64,000 nucleotides of DNA, taken from contig UEHQ01000002.1 of NCBI GenBank assembly GCA_900489925.1, forward strand, positions 728,207 through 792,206, given 5' to 3'. The stretch comes from Hyphomicrobiales bacterium. GTDB taxonomy: Bacteria > Pseudomonadota > Alphaproteobacteria > Rhizobiales > Rhizobiaceae. Position 1 is the stretch's first letter. Each line of letters starts with the position of its first letter. The translations under genes were made by a program, and so were the position numbers. A model generated the notes under the pieces. The model saw nothing but the letters and a program-made list of their open reading frames with translations. It was not told the DNA's origin and made no database searches. Positions 8,736 to 18,599 of the stretch are shown piece after piece.

Positions 8736-9258
8736 GCATAGAACTCCTGCCGCGCAGGATGCTGCGGCGATGGCGAATTGACTTGTCTGGTACCGTTGAA
8801 GGAGGACGAAGATCACATTCGACAGTTCGGGCGGGAGAGGGCGCCCGGACGGTCATTGCCAAACGCAGATCGCCCAAGAAGCGTGGCAAGAATTTCGATA
8901 TCAATCATGTCTCGTTCCTTTCCTTGGCGTTGCGCTTGCTTTAGGCCCCGGGATGTCGGGGCCGGCGATGACTGCATCTATTAATCTACTCTATTTGTAG
9001 AGAATAGACGCTAGTCTGTCAGAAACATATTCCGAAACATGTCAAAATGTCGACGATCCGGAAAATTTCATTCCACCATACGCGAACTTACCGAAAGACT
9101 CCTATCAAGACTTTGTGCAATTCGCGTGACGGTGAGAGGCTCTCTTTCGATCACCGGGGCAGAGATAGGAGGCCGTGGTGATTCCGGCAATGGGGCATTT
9201 GATTAAAAATCGGGAAGCCTCGAAATGACCGAAATGGTTAACGTCGGCTCGCCACTCA
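8736..9258. other. Intergenic region (523 bases), no gene seen
   Basis: No ORF here has a convincing start, ribosome-binding site and coding character. It holds a perfect 7-bp hairpin (GGCCCCG / CGGGGCC, 8944-8963) without a T-run, and a palindrome CTCTA-TTTG-TAGAG (8989-9002). The part nearest 8735 should contain the promoter of the 64-residue protein; the part near 9258 is downstream of the three-domain aminotransferase. Confidence 0.5.
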
Positions 9259-12186
9259 TCACCAACCGTCAGCCAGCACCATTTCCAGCGCATCCGCGAA
9301 GAAATCGGCGCCTTCGACCGTCAGACAAAGCGGCGGTTTGATCTTCAACACATTCAGGTGATCGCCGGTCGGCTGCATGATGACCCCGAGATCGAGCAGG
9401 CGACTGCAGATCGCGGCGGTCTCTTCGGTTGCCGGTTCGAGCGTCGTTCTGTCGCGGACGAATTCAAGCCCCAGGTACAGCCCCATGCCATGAACCGCGC
9501 CGACGAGCGGGTGCCGATCGACCAGGGTAGCAAGCCGACTCTTTAGGTGATCGCCGACCAGACGCGCATTTTCCTGCAGCGATTCGTCCGCGAGAATGTC
9601 GAGAACTGTCATTCCGACCACGCAGCTCACCGGGCTGCCGCCAGCCGACGAGAAGAAGTAGCCCTCCTTCTGCAGCGATTCGGCAATCGCGCGGGTGGTG
9701 ATCACCGCGCCGAGCGGGTGGCCGTTGCCCATGCCCTTGGCGATCGTGATGATATCGGGAACCACGCCTTGCTGTTCGAAACCCCAGAAGTAATGCCCGA
9801 GCCGTCCGTACCCGACCTGAACTTCGTCGGCAATACAAACGCCGCCACGGGCACGCACCTGCGCGTAGACTGCGGCAAGGTATCCGTCAGGGAGCGAAAT
9901 ACCGCCGGCATTCCCGTACACCGACTCGGCAATGAAGCCCGCGAGCCCCTGCCCTTTTTCCTCAATCGCGCCAAGCGCCGACAAGACCGACTGAAGGTAA
10001 TCGCCGGCGGAATCCGGCCCGCGAAACTCGCCCCGGTAGATATTTGGAGAGATGACTGGATAGACCCACTCAGGTCGGCTCGTCAGCGCCTGGGGATTGT
10101 CGGCAATCGACGTGGAGACAGCATCGCTGCCCACCGTCCAGCCATGATAGGCTTCCAGCAGGCAGAGCGTGTCACGCGCGCCGGTGTGGGCCCAGGCGAG
10201 CCGCAGCGCGAGGTCGTTCGCCTCGGAACCGCTGTTGACCAGGAAGACCGTATCCAGCCCCTCCGGCGCCAACGACGCCAGCCGCTCGGAAAACTCGGCA
10301 ATGGCCGTGAAGTGGAACCGCGAATTGGTATTGAGCCTCAACCACTGCTCACTCACCGCCTCGGCCAGGCGCGGATGGCCATGCCCCAGGATCGTGACGT
10401 TGTTGACCATGTCGAGATAGGCGCGACCTTCGACGTCGAAGAGGTACTCCTTCCAACCACGCTCCATCTGCGGCGGGTTGTCGTAATAGTGCTTCTGCGG
10501 CACGGCGAAATGGGCCTGCCGTCGATTGAGGAGATCAGCTCCCTCCGAACTCGGCGCCTCAACGCCAATGCCGAGCAGTGCCGCCGGCGACGGGCAGAGT
10601 TGTGACCATGCAAATGCCTGATGTGGCATGCAAAACAGCGGCGGTTCGGCGCCGTGGAGAGTGCAGAGTTGAACGCGAAGGCCACCCAGCGATGAGGGCT
10701 CGCCGGAAATCGCGCCGATAGCCTGGCCCGCTTCGACGAAGGTCCCGTCCTCCGCCGACGCATCCAGTCCGGCCAGATGAAGTCTTATGCCCTCACCGGC
10801 CACGACGAGAGTGTGATTGCTCCGCTCGATCTTGCCGCCAAAGGGCACGGCAACGGTAGTGCCGGCGGGCAGGCAAACATCGGTGTGCAAGGCATATGTC
10901 GCGGACGGTGTCACGCTGCGCAGATTGGCGCGCGACAGACGGTACTCGCCATAGCGCGTTGCTGCAACGCCGGCCTCGGCAGCAGCCCGCGCCAGCAATC
11001 GCCAGTCCATGTCCGCTTGAAACCAGTTGCCGGCGGCGAAATGCTGGCTTTCGACACCAAGATCAACGAACGCGATTTGCTGCAGGTCGAGATCCGGCAA
11101 CAACGGCAGCCAAGCTTCCGTCTCCACGGCTGCGACGGGGGCACCGGCGGTCTGCAGGATCGCCGCTTCCATCACATCGAAGGGTGTCGATATCGCCGCG
11201 TCGAAAATTCGCCGCTCCAGCTCGAGATTCTTGCGGACGTATTCATTCTCGGGGTCGATGGAAATCTGCTGCTCGCTGCTCGCGACCAGAATGACCGCCC
11301 GCGCGACGACGAGTGGCCAGAGCGCCCGCAACTCCTCGCCGTTCAGCGGATAGATCTCGTGGTAGGCCCTGATCGCCGGAAGCACATAGAAGGGGTCGCC
11401 ATCGGCGTGATGCAGCAGCGACGCGCAGGTCACGGCGAGATCGCCGACCACCCAGCCACGAATAATGTCGCCGAAGTCGATAACGCCATCCGGAATCAGG
11501 CGGCCGTGGCCGTCGCGGTGGCTGACGACGTTGTCGCCCGTGACGTCGTGGTGAACCGCCTGCAGGCGAAGCGAGGACGCGTAGGGCTGCACCCGCCGAA
11601 CCGCCGACACCATCGTCTTGGCGATACGGTCGCGGGCGGCACTGTCGGTGATGGCCGAGAGCAGTTGCACGGCAACGGGGCCCGCACGGCGCAAGTCCCA
11701 TTGCAGACTGCGGTCGAGGCCGGCGTGACTAAAGTCTGCCAGCGCCAGCGCCAACCTGGCGCACAGAGCGCCCAGCGCAGACACCGATTCCGTCGGCAGA
11801 TAGTGGTGCTGCGTCAGCCCCTCGCCTTCCAGATATTCGAGAACCCGCACCTGGAAGGTTTCATCGCGCACCGTGACGGCGACAATCTCCTGCCCGTCCG
11901 TCGAGGCAACGACTCTGGGAACGCGCGGCGCTTCCTGCTTGGCGCCCAAATGCCGGATGGCCGCGTTCTGCGCCTCGAGTTCGAGCGTCTCGTAGGCCAT
12001 GTGGCAGATCTTCAGCACATACCGATGCTCGCCGGTATCGACCCGATAGTTACGATCCTGCTGGCTGCCGAGCTCGCTGATTACGCCCGATAAGCCATAA
12101 CGCGATTCCAGAATCTCGGCAGCCTCCGCAGCCGTCACATCAGGACGCGGAAGCTCGAGACGCCGAGCAAGCGTTTCATCGGTCAT
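9259..12186 (-). CDS. Three-domain protein: APH-like kinase, M23-like domain, class III aminotransferase/phospho-lyase
   Basis: A 975-residue fusion. Residues about 30-300 are an APH/choline-kinase-like fold with the catalytic [10 protein letters not shown] and IDFGDI motifs. Residues about 440-540 resemble an M23/LytM beta-barrel but lack clear zinc ligands. Residues about 570-970 are a class III PLP aminotransferase with the PLP lysine at 817 in [12 protein letters not shown] and [11 protein letters not shown] before it. The pairing mirrors animal hydroxylysine kinase and ethanolamine-phosphate / phosphohydroxylysine phospho-lyase, so phosphorylation then beta-elimination of an amino alcohol or hydroxy-amino acid is plausible (inference). 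ATG 12186 has GGGGGA upstream and is preferred to 12228. purU lies upstream on the same strand. Confidence 0.85.
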   Translation of the reverse strand: MTDETLARRLELPRPDVTAAEAAEILESRYGLSGVISELGSQQDRNYRVDTGEHRYVLKICHMAYETLELEAQNAAIRHLGAKQEAPRVPRVVASTDGQEIVAVTVRDETFQVRVLEYLEGEGLTQHHYLPTESVSALGALCARLALALADFSHAGLDRSLQWDLRRAGPVAVQLLSAITDSAARDRIAKTMVSAVRRVQPYASSLRLQAVHHDVTGDNVVSHRDGHGRLIPDGVIDFGDIIRGWVVGDLAVTCASLLHHADGDPFYVLPAIRAYHEIYPLNGEELRALWPLVVARAVILVASSEQQISIDPENEYVRKNLELERRIFDAAISTPFDVMEAAILQTAGAPVAAVETEAWLPLLPDLDLQQIAFVDLGVESQHFAAGNWFQADMDWRLLARAAAEAGVAATRYGEYRLSRANLRSVTPSATYALHTDVCLPAGTTVAVPFGGKIERSNHTLVVAGEGIRLHLAGLDASAEDGTFVEAGQAIGAISGEPSSLGGLRVQLCTLHGAEPPLFCMPHQAFAWSQLCPSPAALLGIGVEAPSSEGADLLNRRQAHFAVPQKHYYDNPPQMERGWKEYLFDVEGRAYLDMVNNVTILGHGHPRLAEAVSEQWLRLNTNSRFHFTAIAEFSERLASLAPEGLDTVFLVNSGSEANDLALRLAWAHTGARDTLCLLEAYHGWTVGSDAVSTSIADNPQALTSRPEWVYPVISPNIYRGEFRGPDSAGDYLQSVLSALGAIEEKGQGLAGFIAESVYGNAGGISLPDGYLAAVYAQVRARGGVCIADEVQVGYGRLGHYFWGFEQQGVVPDIITIAKGMGNGHPLGAVITTRAIAESLQKEGYFFSSAGGSPVSCVVGMTVLDILADESLQENARLVGDHLKSRLATLVDRHPLVGAVHGMGLYLGLEFVRDRTTLEPATEETAAICSRLLDLGVIMQPTGDHLNVLKIKPPLCLTVEGADFFADALEMVLADGW

Positions 12187-12235
12187 GGCATTCCCCCACT
12201 GCGCGATTCGATTTTGCACAGTAAGCACTTAATCG

Positions 12236-12258
12236 ATCGCTTGCCATCGGCAAGCGAT
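12236..12258. repeat. Perfect 10-bp inverted repeat
   Basis: ATCGCTTGCC-ATC-GGCAAGCGAT lies between purU and the three-domain aminotransferase gene, about 50 bases upstream of the latter's start. No T-run follows on the minus strand, so it may be an operator or a leader hairpin rather than a terminator. Confidence 0.5.
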
Positions 12259-12303
12259 GCAATCGCGTCAGTTGAATGCAGACATCAGAGGGTCGGCGGC
12301 CTG

Positions 12304-13188
12304 TCAGCCCATGCGCTCGGAGGCGTAGCTCCCCGGGCTTGCCGGGAACACGATCGTGCGGTTGCCGTTGAGGAAGACGCGGCGATGGATATGGGCATGG
12401 ATGGCGCGCGCCAGAACCTGGCTTTCGACGTCGCGGCCGATCGAAACATAGTCATCAGCGCTCTGCGCATGCGTGATCCGCGCCGTGTCCTGTTCGATGA
12501 TCGGGCCTTCGTCGAGATCGGCCGTCACGTAGTGCGCCGTCGCGCCGATCAGCTTCACGCCACGCTCATAGGCCTGCTTGTAGGGGTTGGCGCCCTTGAA
12601 GCTCGGCAGGAAGGAATGGTGGATGTTGATGATCCGGCCCGACATTTTCCGGCACATGGCATCCGAGAGGACCTGCATGTAGCGGGCGAGCACCACGAGC
12701 TCGGTGCCGGTCTGTTCGACAAGATCGAGCAGCTGCGCTTCGGCCTGCGGCTTGTTTTCCTTCGTCACCTTGATGTGGTGGAAGGGAATGTCGTGGTTCA
12801 CGACGACCTTCTGGTAGTCGAAATGGTTGGAGACGACGCCGACGATATCGATCGGCAGCGCGCCGATCTTCCAGCGATAGAGCAGGTCGTTCAGGCAATG
12901 GCCAAAACGCGAGACCATCAGCAGCACCTTCATGCGCTGTTCGCCATCGTGAATTTCGGCATCCATCCCGAACTTCTCCGAGACCGGCTTGAACCCTTCC
13001 TGTAGCGCCGGAAGCGACACGCCTTCTTCGGAGATGAAACTGACACGGGTGAAGAACTTGCCGGTGGTGAGGTCGTCGAACTGCGATGAATCGATGATAT
13101 TGCAACCCTGATCCGCCAGATAGTTGGCGATCGCCGCAACAATCCCCCGCGTCGACTTGCACGAGACCGTCAATACATAGTTCTTCAT
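12304..13188 (-). CDS. purU: Formyltetrahydrofolate deformylase
   Basis: A 294-residue cytoplasmic enzyme that hydrolyses 10-formyltetrahydrofolate to tetrahydrofolate and formate, balancing one-carbon pools and supplying formate for purine synthesis. An N-terminal ACT domain (residues 1-80; TVSCKSTRGIVAAIANYLAD) precedes a formyltransferase-like catalytic domain with IINIHHSFLPSF and GATAHYVTADLDEGPIIEQD. Length matches PurU. ATG 13188 fits the family N-terminus (MKNYVLTVSC) better than ATG 13197. In rhizobia PurU is often tied to glycine betaine and serine one-carbon metabolism. Confidence 0.95.
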   Translation of the reverse strand: MKNYVLTVSCKSTRGIVAAIANYLADQGCNIIDSSQFDDLTTGKFFTRVSFISEEGVSLPALQEGFKPVSEKFGMDAEIHDGEQRMKVLLMVSRFGHCLNDLLYRWKIGALPIDIVGVVSNHFDYQKVVVNHDIPFHHIKVTKENKPQAEAQLLDLVEQTGTELVVLARYMQVLSDAMCRKMSGRIINIHHSFLPSFKGANPYKQAYERGVKLIGATAHYVTADLDEGPIIEQDTARITHAQSADDYVSIGRDVESQVLARAIHAHIHRRVFLNGNRTIVFPASPGSYASERMG

Positions 13189-13323
13189 GGCTCTCATTCC
13201 TCTTTCGGCATCCGCCGGCCGGCCTGCTTAGATCAAAGCGAAGCAGGCAATCAAGCCGGCATCTGTTATTGCTCCAACAATCTGCCGGCTACACGCCACT
13301 GGCGCCGCGCCTTGTTACCGGCA

Positions 13324-14586
13324 TCAGCTTACGGCAGAGCCGGCAAGAGTCCGTTCCGCCTGCGCCGTCGAAACGCGTATCCCCGCCGTCGAGCCCTCGT
13401 TGAACTTGAGGAAGCCCACCAGCAGCCACAGGATACCTGCCGTCTTCATCGAGAAGATCGCGGTCGATCCTATCATCAGGTTCAGGAACATGAAGAGCGA
13501 GAGCGCGTGGCACAAGCGCTTCTGATTCGGCGTCTGTCCGGCCGGATAGAAGGATACGAACAGCCAGAAAAGGATGAGCCCGAAGATCGTGGCGCCGTAG
13601 GTGATGTAGACATAGCCGCTATCCACGAAGGTCGTCGCCTTCTCGAGCTCGAGGCCGAAAGTCGCCGGCACGTCCATGTCGATGATATTCCTGACCGTGC
13701 CGCTGATGCGTCCAACGAAGTCATCTTCGTGTGCGTCCGGCCGGAACGCATGGATGATGAAACCGACCACGACGATCCCAGGCATCATGAGAAAATCGCA
13801 GATCTTTGGCAGCCAAGGGTAGATGACATAGCCAGCGACGCTGACGATGGTGAAAATCAGCATGGTGCGGGTGTCGTTGGTGACAAGGATCAGAACCACC
13901 GTCGATACGAAGATCAAACGATCCAGCCACGTCAGGCGATTGGCGAAAGCGACCAGATAGATCACCATCACGCCGCAGAAATTGGCAAGCGACACCTGCT
14001 CGAGGAAAAGCGACGAGGAGCGATGGTCTATCAGGCCGAAGGAGAAGCGTCCTTCGAAACCCAGCGCGCCACGAAACAGGCCGCTATCGCTATAGGTTGC
14101 CGGTGGTACGCCGCGGGTATTCTGGAAATATTCGGCGGGATGGAAAAGCCCGACATAGGCCGGCGTCGACAATATTTCGCAAATGAGCACGATCAAGACG
14201 CAAAGGCAGCACAGCCGGAAGGTGAGCTTGAGCGTCCGCTCGTTGACCCATCGCCCCATGACGACGAAGGCGAAGATGATCAGGACGTTGCGCAGATGAT
14301 CGACATAGCCTGCGCGATTGATGACCATCACGTAGATTGTCAGTGCAATCGTCGCCAGGAGATAGGCGAGCGGCACAAGATCCTGCTCGAAGATGCCCTT
14401 GCGCAATAGATAAGCGAAGCTGAAGACCAGGAGCAGGATTTCGCTGAGCACCACATGGCTTGGCGCCAGAGGCATGATGTTGTGATTGATGAAGGCGAGG
14501 ATCGCATTGTAGATCACGCCGAGGACGCCCACGGCGAGAATGCTGTAGTCGATCGGTTCCTTTTCGGGAGCTGCCTTCCGCGCCAT
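13324..14586 (-). CDS. Polytopic membrane protein, Wzy-like polysaccharide polymerase / O-antigen ligase candidate
   Basis: A 420-residue inner-membrane protein with about ten hydrophobic segments and a larger loop near residues 170-215 (YFQNTRGVPPATYSDSG, then EGRFSFGLIDHRSSS). This layout is typical of Wzy polymerases and O-antigen ligases, whose sequences are poorly conserved. The neighbours, a secreted GH5 enzyme and a Wzz/GumC protein, support a role in exporting or polymerising an extracellular polysaccharide. The start at 14586 lies just inside the boundary of the GH5 gene, whose stop is at 14592, so the two are cotranscribed. Polymerase versus ligase cannot be decided. Confidence 0.7.
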   Translation of the reverse strand: MARKAAPEKEPIDYSILAVGVLGVIYNAILAFINHNIMPLAPSHVVLSEILLLVFSFAYLLRKGIFEQDLVPLAYLLATIALTIYVMVINRAGYVDHLRNVLIIFAFVVMGRWVNERTLKLTFRLCCLCVLIVLICEILSTPAYVGLFHPAEYFQNTRGVPPATYSDSGLFRGALGFEGRFSFGLIDHRSSSLFLEQVSLANFCGVMVIYLVAFANRLTWLDRLIFVSTVVLILVTNDTRTMLIFTIVSVAGYVIYPWLPKICDFLMMPGIVVVGFIIHAFRPDAHEDDFVGRISGTVRNIIDMDVPATFGLELEKATTFVDSGYVYITYGATIFGLILFWLFVSFYPAGQTPNQKRLCHALSLFMFLNLMIGSTAIFSMKTAGILWLLVGFLKFNEGSTAGIRVSTAQAERTLAGSAVS

Positions 14587-14591
14587 CGCCG

Positions 14592-15653
14592 TCAGTCCAC
14601 CACCGTTTCGCACGCAGCCGTTGCCGGCGACGGTGCCTTGGCCGCCTTCTGCAAGACGCTCATCTGCTTGCGGTCGTGGCCATCGTGCGGCTGAACGTTC
14701 AGCGTTTCCGTTTCGGGCCACCAGTCGCCCGCGACCCAGTAGGTCCAGCCGAGCCAGACATCACCGTTGTCCTGAATATGATCGAGCACCCGGGCAAGCC
14801 CGGCCGTGCACTCCTTGTCCTGCGAGACACCGAACTCGCCCAGGAAAACCCTGGCGTTATGCTCGCGCGCCCAATCGGTCATTGCATCGATCGCGGCCAG
14901 CGCCTTATCGTTGCCGGTGCACTGCGGATGTGTTCCCGACGAATCGTCATCGAAATACTGATGAACCTCATAGGCAAAATTCTTCCGCGGATCGCGAACG
15001 CCCAGCATCACGGTGCCGTTGGCGCCGCCAGGCCCATCCGCCTGCCAGGAATGGGCGCCTGTCCACCGGGTACCGGGAACGAGGATGAGATTGTTTGCAC
15101 CGGTTGCGCGGATGGTACGGATTGCCGCATTTGCCGCCTTGAGCCAGACATCGGCGGCAATATCGTTCGGCTCGTTCATCAGGCCGAAAATCACATCATC
15201 TTGCCCGGAAAACTCGACCGCCAGGCGCGCCCAGAATTCGGCGAAGGCCGACGCGGTTACCGGCGCCTGTCCGATCCGCTTCTTCTTGTAGGCGGCGTAG
15301 TTGTGCGGATCGAGAACGATGGTCAGTCCCTTCTCGCGGAGCAGAGCGACCGTGTCCTTGAGACGCTTCAGCTCCGCCTCATCCAACGACTTGCCAAGTT
15401 CGGGCTGCAGCCGTTCCCAAAGAAACGGCAGGCGTACGGTGTTCATACCTTTGTTCGCGAAGTACTCGATCGTTTCCCGGGATGGATAGGCATAGGCCTT
15501 GAATGGCTCGCCACCCGGTTCCCCAAATTCGGCTCCTGAGAGATTGACCCCGCGAAAACACGGTCCCGCTGCGTTCGCCTGCCCCACCTCGGTCACGAGC
15601 AAAGCCAGGGCAACCGCCGCCAGGCGGCGCGGTAGGGACAGACTGGCCTTCAT
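14592..15653 (-). CDS. Secreted glycoside hydrolase family 5 (endoglucanase-like)
   Basis: A 353-residue protein with a signal peptide (basic MKASLSLPRR, hydrophobic core, AxA site near residue 29) and a GH5 TIM barrel. The acid/base Glu161 is in GLMNEPND and the nucleophile Glu273 in FLGEFGVS; NTVRLPFLWERLQP and DPHNYAAY are further GH5 signatures. It probably cleaves beta-1,4-linked glucans or mannans in the periplasm or outside. It is cotranscribed with the Wzy-like gene and divergent from the Wzz/GumC gene, so it may trim or release the cell's own polysaccharide rather than feed on plant cellulose. Confidence 0.9.
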   Translation of the reverse strand: MKASLSLPRRLAAVALALLVTEVGQANAAGPCFRGVNLSGAEFGEPGGEPFKAYAYPSRETIEYFANKGMNTVRLPFLWERLQPELGKSLDEAELKRLKDTVALLREKGLTIVLDPHNYAAYKKKRIGQAPVTASAFAEFWARLAVEFSGQDDVIFGLMNEPNDIAADVWLKAANAAIRTIRATGANNLILVPGTRWTGAHSWQADGPGGANGTVMLGVRDPRKNFAYEVHQYFDDDSSGTHPQCTGNDKALAAIDAMTDWAREHNARVFLGEFGVSQDKECTAGLARVLDHIQDNGDVWLGWTYWVAGDWWPETETLNVQPHDGHDRKQMSVLQKAAKAPSPATAACETVVD

Positions 15654-15704
15654 GGTACTCGCACCTATCCGGTTGGACGATCATTGCTGCATCGCCACGG
15701 ATCT

Positions 15705-15717
15705 TAACGGTCCGTTA
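15705..15717. promoter_or_regulatory. Dyad in the GH5 / gumC-like divergent intergenic region
   Basis: TAACGG-T-CCGTTA is a perfect 6-1-6 dyad roughly midway between the divergent GH5 and Wzz/GumC genes. It could be an operator serving both promoters; no regulator gene is adjacent. Confidence 0.35.
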
Positions 15718-15783
15718 GCTAAGAATTTCTAAAGTCTCAGCCACTTCCGCCAAGAGTTTTGCCGGCGGGCAGCGAGTGTGCGT

Positions 15784-17391
15784 ATGAACCAGTTTGACAG
15801 GACGAGGCTAGGCCGGCTGCCGCAATGGCGCACGGGTGAGACCGGCCATGCCGCGCCTCAGACTGCTGACGTGCGCAGTCCGGTTCTGCGACCTGCCGAC
15901 TTCCTACCTGCCAGGCCGAAAGCCGTCTCGCTCATTCCAGAGGCGCCAGTGGCCGAGGATATGCCGCCTCCACCGCGGGTGCCCGATCCACTGCCCGTCT
16001 CCCAACCGCTTCCAGACACTGTCCCTGAAAGACCCAGCACTGAGACGATCGACCCCAGCGGACCATTGCTGGACGTCCGCTCAGCCATCAGCGCGGTCTT
16101 GAGCCGGCGCCTGATGGTGCTTGGCCTCTCCGTCGCCGGCGCGCTTGCAGGTGCCGTCGTGCTGCCGATGCTGCCGCAGAAATTCACGGCAGGAACGACC
16201 CTCTTCTTCGACCCTCGCCAAGTGGGCCTCGCGGATCCGAGCGCGCAATCGACGACCCCCTCGCCGGAGATGATCTCCGCGATGATCGACAGCCAGGTCC
16301 AGATCCTGACGTCGGGCAATGTCCTTCGCAGGGTTGCCGATGCGATGAAGCTCGACCAGGACCGCGAATTTACCGGCGGTCGGCCCGACAGCGCCGCCGT
16401 CATCAGCGCACTGCAGAAGGCACTTGTTATCAGCCGACAAGGCGCGACCTACGTGGTTTCGTTGACAGCGACGACGACGGATCCGCAGAAGTCTGCGGCA
16501 CTGGCCAACCAGGTTGTTGCTTCCTTCCTGAAGGAGGAGGACACCGCCTCGACCGGGCTTTACGAAGGCACGGCAAACACGCTCGACAGCCGGCTGAACG
16601 ATCTTCGCGCCAAGGTCCAGGAGGCTGAGCAAGCGGTGGAGACCTACCGCGCCGACAACGATATGACCTCGACCCAGAACGGGTTGATCTCCGACCAGAG
16701 GCTAACCTCGCTGAACACGCTGCTGGTGACGGCGCAGGACAAGACAATTCAGGCCAAGACACGCGCCGATGCTGCGGCGAACCTCCGTTTCGAGGATATT
16801 GTCGGCGGCAGCCAGCAGGATGCGGGCGTTTCCACCGCACTGTCCACCCTGCGGCAGCAATACTCGACCCAGGCGGCGATTGTCGGGAGTCTCCAGAGCC
16901 AGATGGGGGCGCGCCATCCGCGCCTGCAAGCCGCCCGGTCTTCGCTGAAAAGCATCGCCGACGAAATCCAGGGTGAACTCCAGCGTCTCGCGACAACGGC
17001 CCGCGCCGAATATGATCAGGCGAAGAAGGCCGAGGATGCCATCTCCAAGGAACTGGCGGTCCAGAAGGCATTGCAGGTCAACACGTCGGACAAGCAGGTC
17101 GAGCTCAATGAACTGCAGCGCAAGGCTGCGGCGGCCCGCGACATCTACGAGACTGTTCTGAAACGCTCGAGCCAGACGAGCGAAGAGCAGAACCTGTCAC
17201 GCAGCAACATCCGGGTCATTTCCGAAGCGGAACCACCGATCAAGCCCAACGGGCCGAGCAAGAAAATGTTCCTGGTAGCCGGCGCGATCGGCGGGCTTCT
17301 CGCCGGCTTTGCCGCAGGTGTCGGCTTCGCGATCCTGGCCAGCCTCATCACGCATCCTGTCGTTCGCGGCTACTTCCGCAAACCGGCATAG
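15784..17391 (+). CDS. Wzz/GumC-type polysaccharide co-polymerase without kinase domain
   Basis: A 535-residue inner-membrane chain-length regulator of the PCP2/GumC type. A proline-rich cytoplasmic N-terminus (residues 1-105) precedes TM1 (about 113-133). A long periplasmic region with coiled-coil stretches (about 250-460) follows, then the proline-rich AEPPIKPNGPSKK motif and TM2 (about 497-522). The protein stops after TM2, so the BY-kinase domain with Walker motifs, fused in many homologues, is absent. ATG 15784 is used; an in-frame GTG at 15778 is an alternative. It should work with the Wzy-like protein encoded divergently nearby. Confidence 0.88.
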   Translation: MNQFDRTRLGRLPQWRTGETGHAAPQTADVRSPVLRPADFLPARPKAVSLIPEAPVAEDMPPPPRVPDPLPVSQPLPDTVPERPSTETIDPSGPLLDVRSAISAVLSRRLMVLGLSVAGALAGAVVLPMLPQKFTAGTTLFFDPRQVGLADPSAQSTTPSPEMISAMIDSQVQILTSGNVLRRVADAMKLDQDREFTGGRPDSAAVISALQKALVISRQGATYVVSLTATTTDPQKSAALANQVVASFLKEEDTASTGLYEGTANTLDSRLNDLRAKVQEAEQAVETYRADNDMTSTQNGLISDQRLTSLNTLLVTAQDKTIQAKTRADAAANLRFEDIVGGSQQDAGVSTALSTLRQQYSTQAAIVGSLQSQMGARHPRLQAARSSLKSIADEIQGELQRLATTARAEYDQAKKAEDAISKELAVQKALQVNTSDKQVELNELQRKAAAARDIYETVLKRSSQTSEEQNLSRSNIRVISEAEPPIKPNGPSKKMFLVAGAIGGLLAGFAAGVGFAILASLITHPVVRGYFRKPA

Positions 17392-17504
17392 GTCACGTTT
17401 GCGAGACTGGCGGTTTGGCAGTGCCGCGCAGGCTTGATGCGTGGCGTGACGGCGACTACATCCGTCGTAGCAGTTGAAAGGCCGGCTTTCGACAGGAGAC
17501 AAAA

Positions 17505-17834
17505 ATGCGGTTTGCTATGGTGATTCCCGCGGTTCTTGTGATCGCTTCGGCACTGGCGCCCGCAACGGCCTTCGCCACCGACTGGAAGCGCGCAGGCGAA
17601 ACGAGCGTCCAACCGGTCTATCCCTACACCGACCTGCCTGGCGTAAAGGCACAACCGGACAAGACGGAAGAAGAGCAATTCACCTGCCGAACGGAAACAC
17701 AGCAGATCAGACGTCGATATGACGAGATATTCCGATCCGGCATGCCGACGCTGGTCTATGTCTGCGACCGTGACGGCTTCGGCTCGACGGGAACGCTGGT
17801 TCCACGCCGCGGCCGCTACCAGCCGGTCCGCTAG
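17505..17834 (+). CDS. Small secreted protein of unknown function
   Basis: A 109-residue protein with a clear signal peptide (MRFAMVIPAVLVIASALAPA, AxA site near residue 24). The mature part of about 85 residues has two cysteines (FTCRTET and VYVCDRDGFG), which may form a disulfide. An AGGAG site precedes the ATG. It lies 113 bases after the Wzz/GumC gene on the same strand and may belong to the polysaccharide locus. I do not recognise the family. Confidence 0.65.
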   Translation: MRFAMVIPAVLVIASALAPATAFATDWKRAGETSVQPVYPYTDLPGVKAQPDKTEEEQFTCRTETQQIRRRYDEIFRSGMPTLVYVCDRDGFGSTGTLVPRRGRYQPVR

Positions 17835-18032
17835 TCCGCCAGAGCGACGACCCCACCCAAGGCGTAATCCGCCCGACAGGTTTGCAATCGCCGCTCCTTT
17901 TTAGGCAGGCGCGTCTTGCGGCGCTTGCCAAAGCGGAGGAAAACATTTCCAACCATCGCATTGCGGCCATTGCGGAAAAAAATCCGAATCGCGGTAACAC
18001 AAGCCTGTGCGCGTTCGTAGAGGAAATGTCGG

Positions 18033-18599
18033 GTGAGGAATTCGGCGCGTGAAGCAGAATGGGCGGGCTGGATGCGCGATGCGCTGGGTGGCGATGCGCA
18101 GGCCTATCACCGCTTTCTTTCCGCCGTGACGCCGCACCTGCGGGCCATGGCGCGCAAACGCTGCGGCCAGTTCGGAGCGCCGGCGAGCGAAGCGGAGGAC
18201 GTGGTTCAGGAAGTGCTGCTCGCCGTTCACCTGAAACGCGGAACCTGGGACCCGACACGTCCGATCGGACCCTGGTTGTCGACGATCGTGCGCAACAAAC
18301 TGATCGACAGCCTCCGGCGCCGCGGCAGACATACGACTGTGCCGATCGAGGATGTGATGGCGACGCTCGAAGCCGTGGAGCAGACCGACGCAACGGATCG
18401 GCTCGACGCCGAGCATTTGCTAGAACGGCTGCGTGACCCGCAGCGCGACATCGTGCGTTCGATATCGATCAATGGCGCCGGCATTCGCGAGACCGCGGAG
18501 CGACTGAGGATGAGCGAGGGAGCCGTGCGCGTGGCGCTGCATCGTGCCCTGAAGACGTTGGCAGCCCTGTACCGGAGTGGAATACGTGAAGACGGATGA
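18033..18599 (+). CDS. ECF-type RNA polymerase sigma factor
   Basis: A 188-residue ECF sigma factor. Region 2 spans about residues 25-95 (SEAEDVVQEVLLAVH and WLSTIVRNKLIDSLRRRGR) and region 4 about 130-180 (IRETAERLRMSEGAVRVALHRAL is the DNA-binding helix-turn-helix). Translation starts at GTG 18033 with AGAGGA seven bases upstream. The gene overlaps the following NrsF-type gene, its likely anti-sigma factor. Known members of this arrangement answer to envelope or oxidative stress; the signal here is unknown. Confidence 0.9.
   Translation: MRNSAREAEWAGWMRDALGGDAQAYHRFLSAVTPHLRAMARKRCGQFGAPASEAEDVVQEVLLAVHLKRGTWDPTRPIGPWLSTIVRNKLIDSLRRRGRHTTVPIEDVMATLEAVEQTDATDRLDAEHLLERLRDPQRDIVRSISINGAGIRETAERLRMSEGAVRVALHRALKTLAALYRSGIREDG

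Noticed and set aside
8759..8944. 61-codon plus-strand ORF in the intergenic region
   Set aside because: No ribosome-binding site, unusual Arg-rich start, overlaps the promoter region of the 64-residue gene; coding status not supported.
10777..12093. 438-codon plus-strand ORF opposite the three-domain aminotransferase
   Set aside because: No recognisable domain, composition rich in Arg/His/Gln as in shadow frames, and it lies wholly within a well-supported gene.
13312..14409. 365-codon plus-strand ORF opposite the Wzy-like gene
   Set aside because: Low-quality charged composition typical of antisense to a membrane protein; the minus frame has clear membrane segments.
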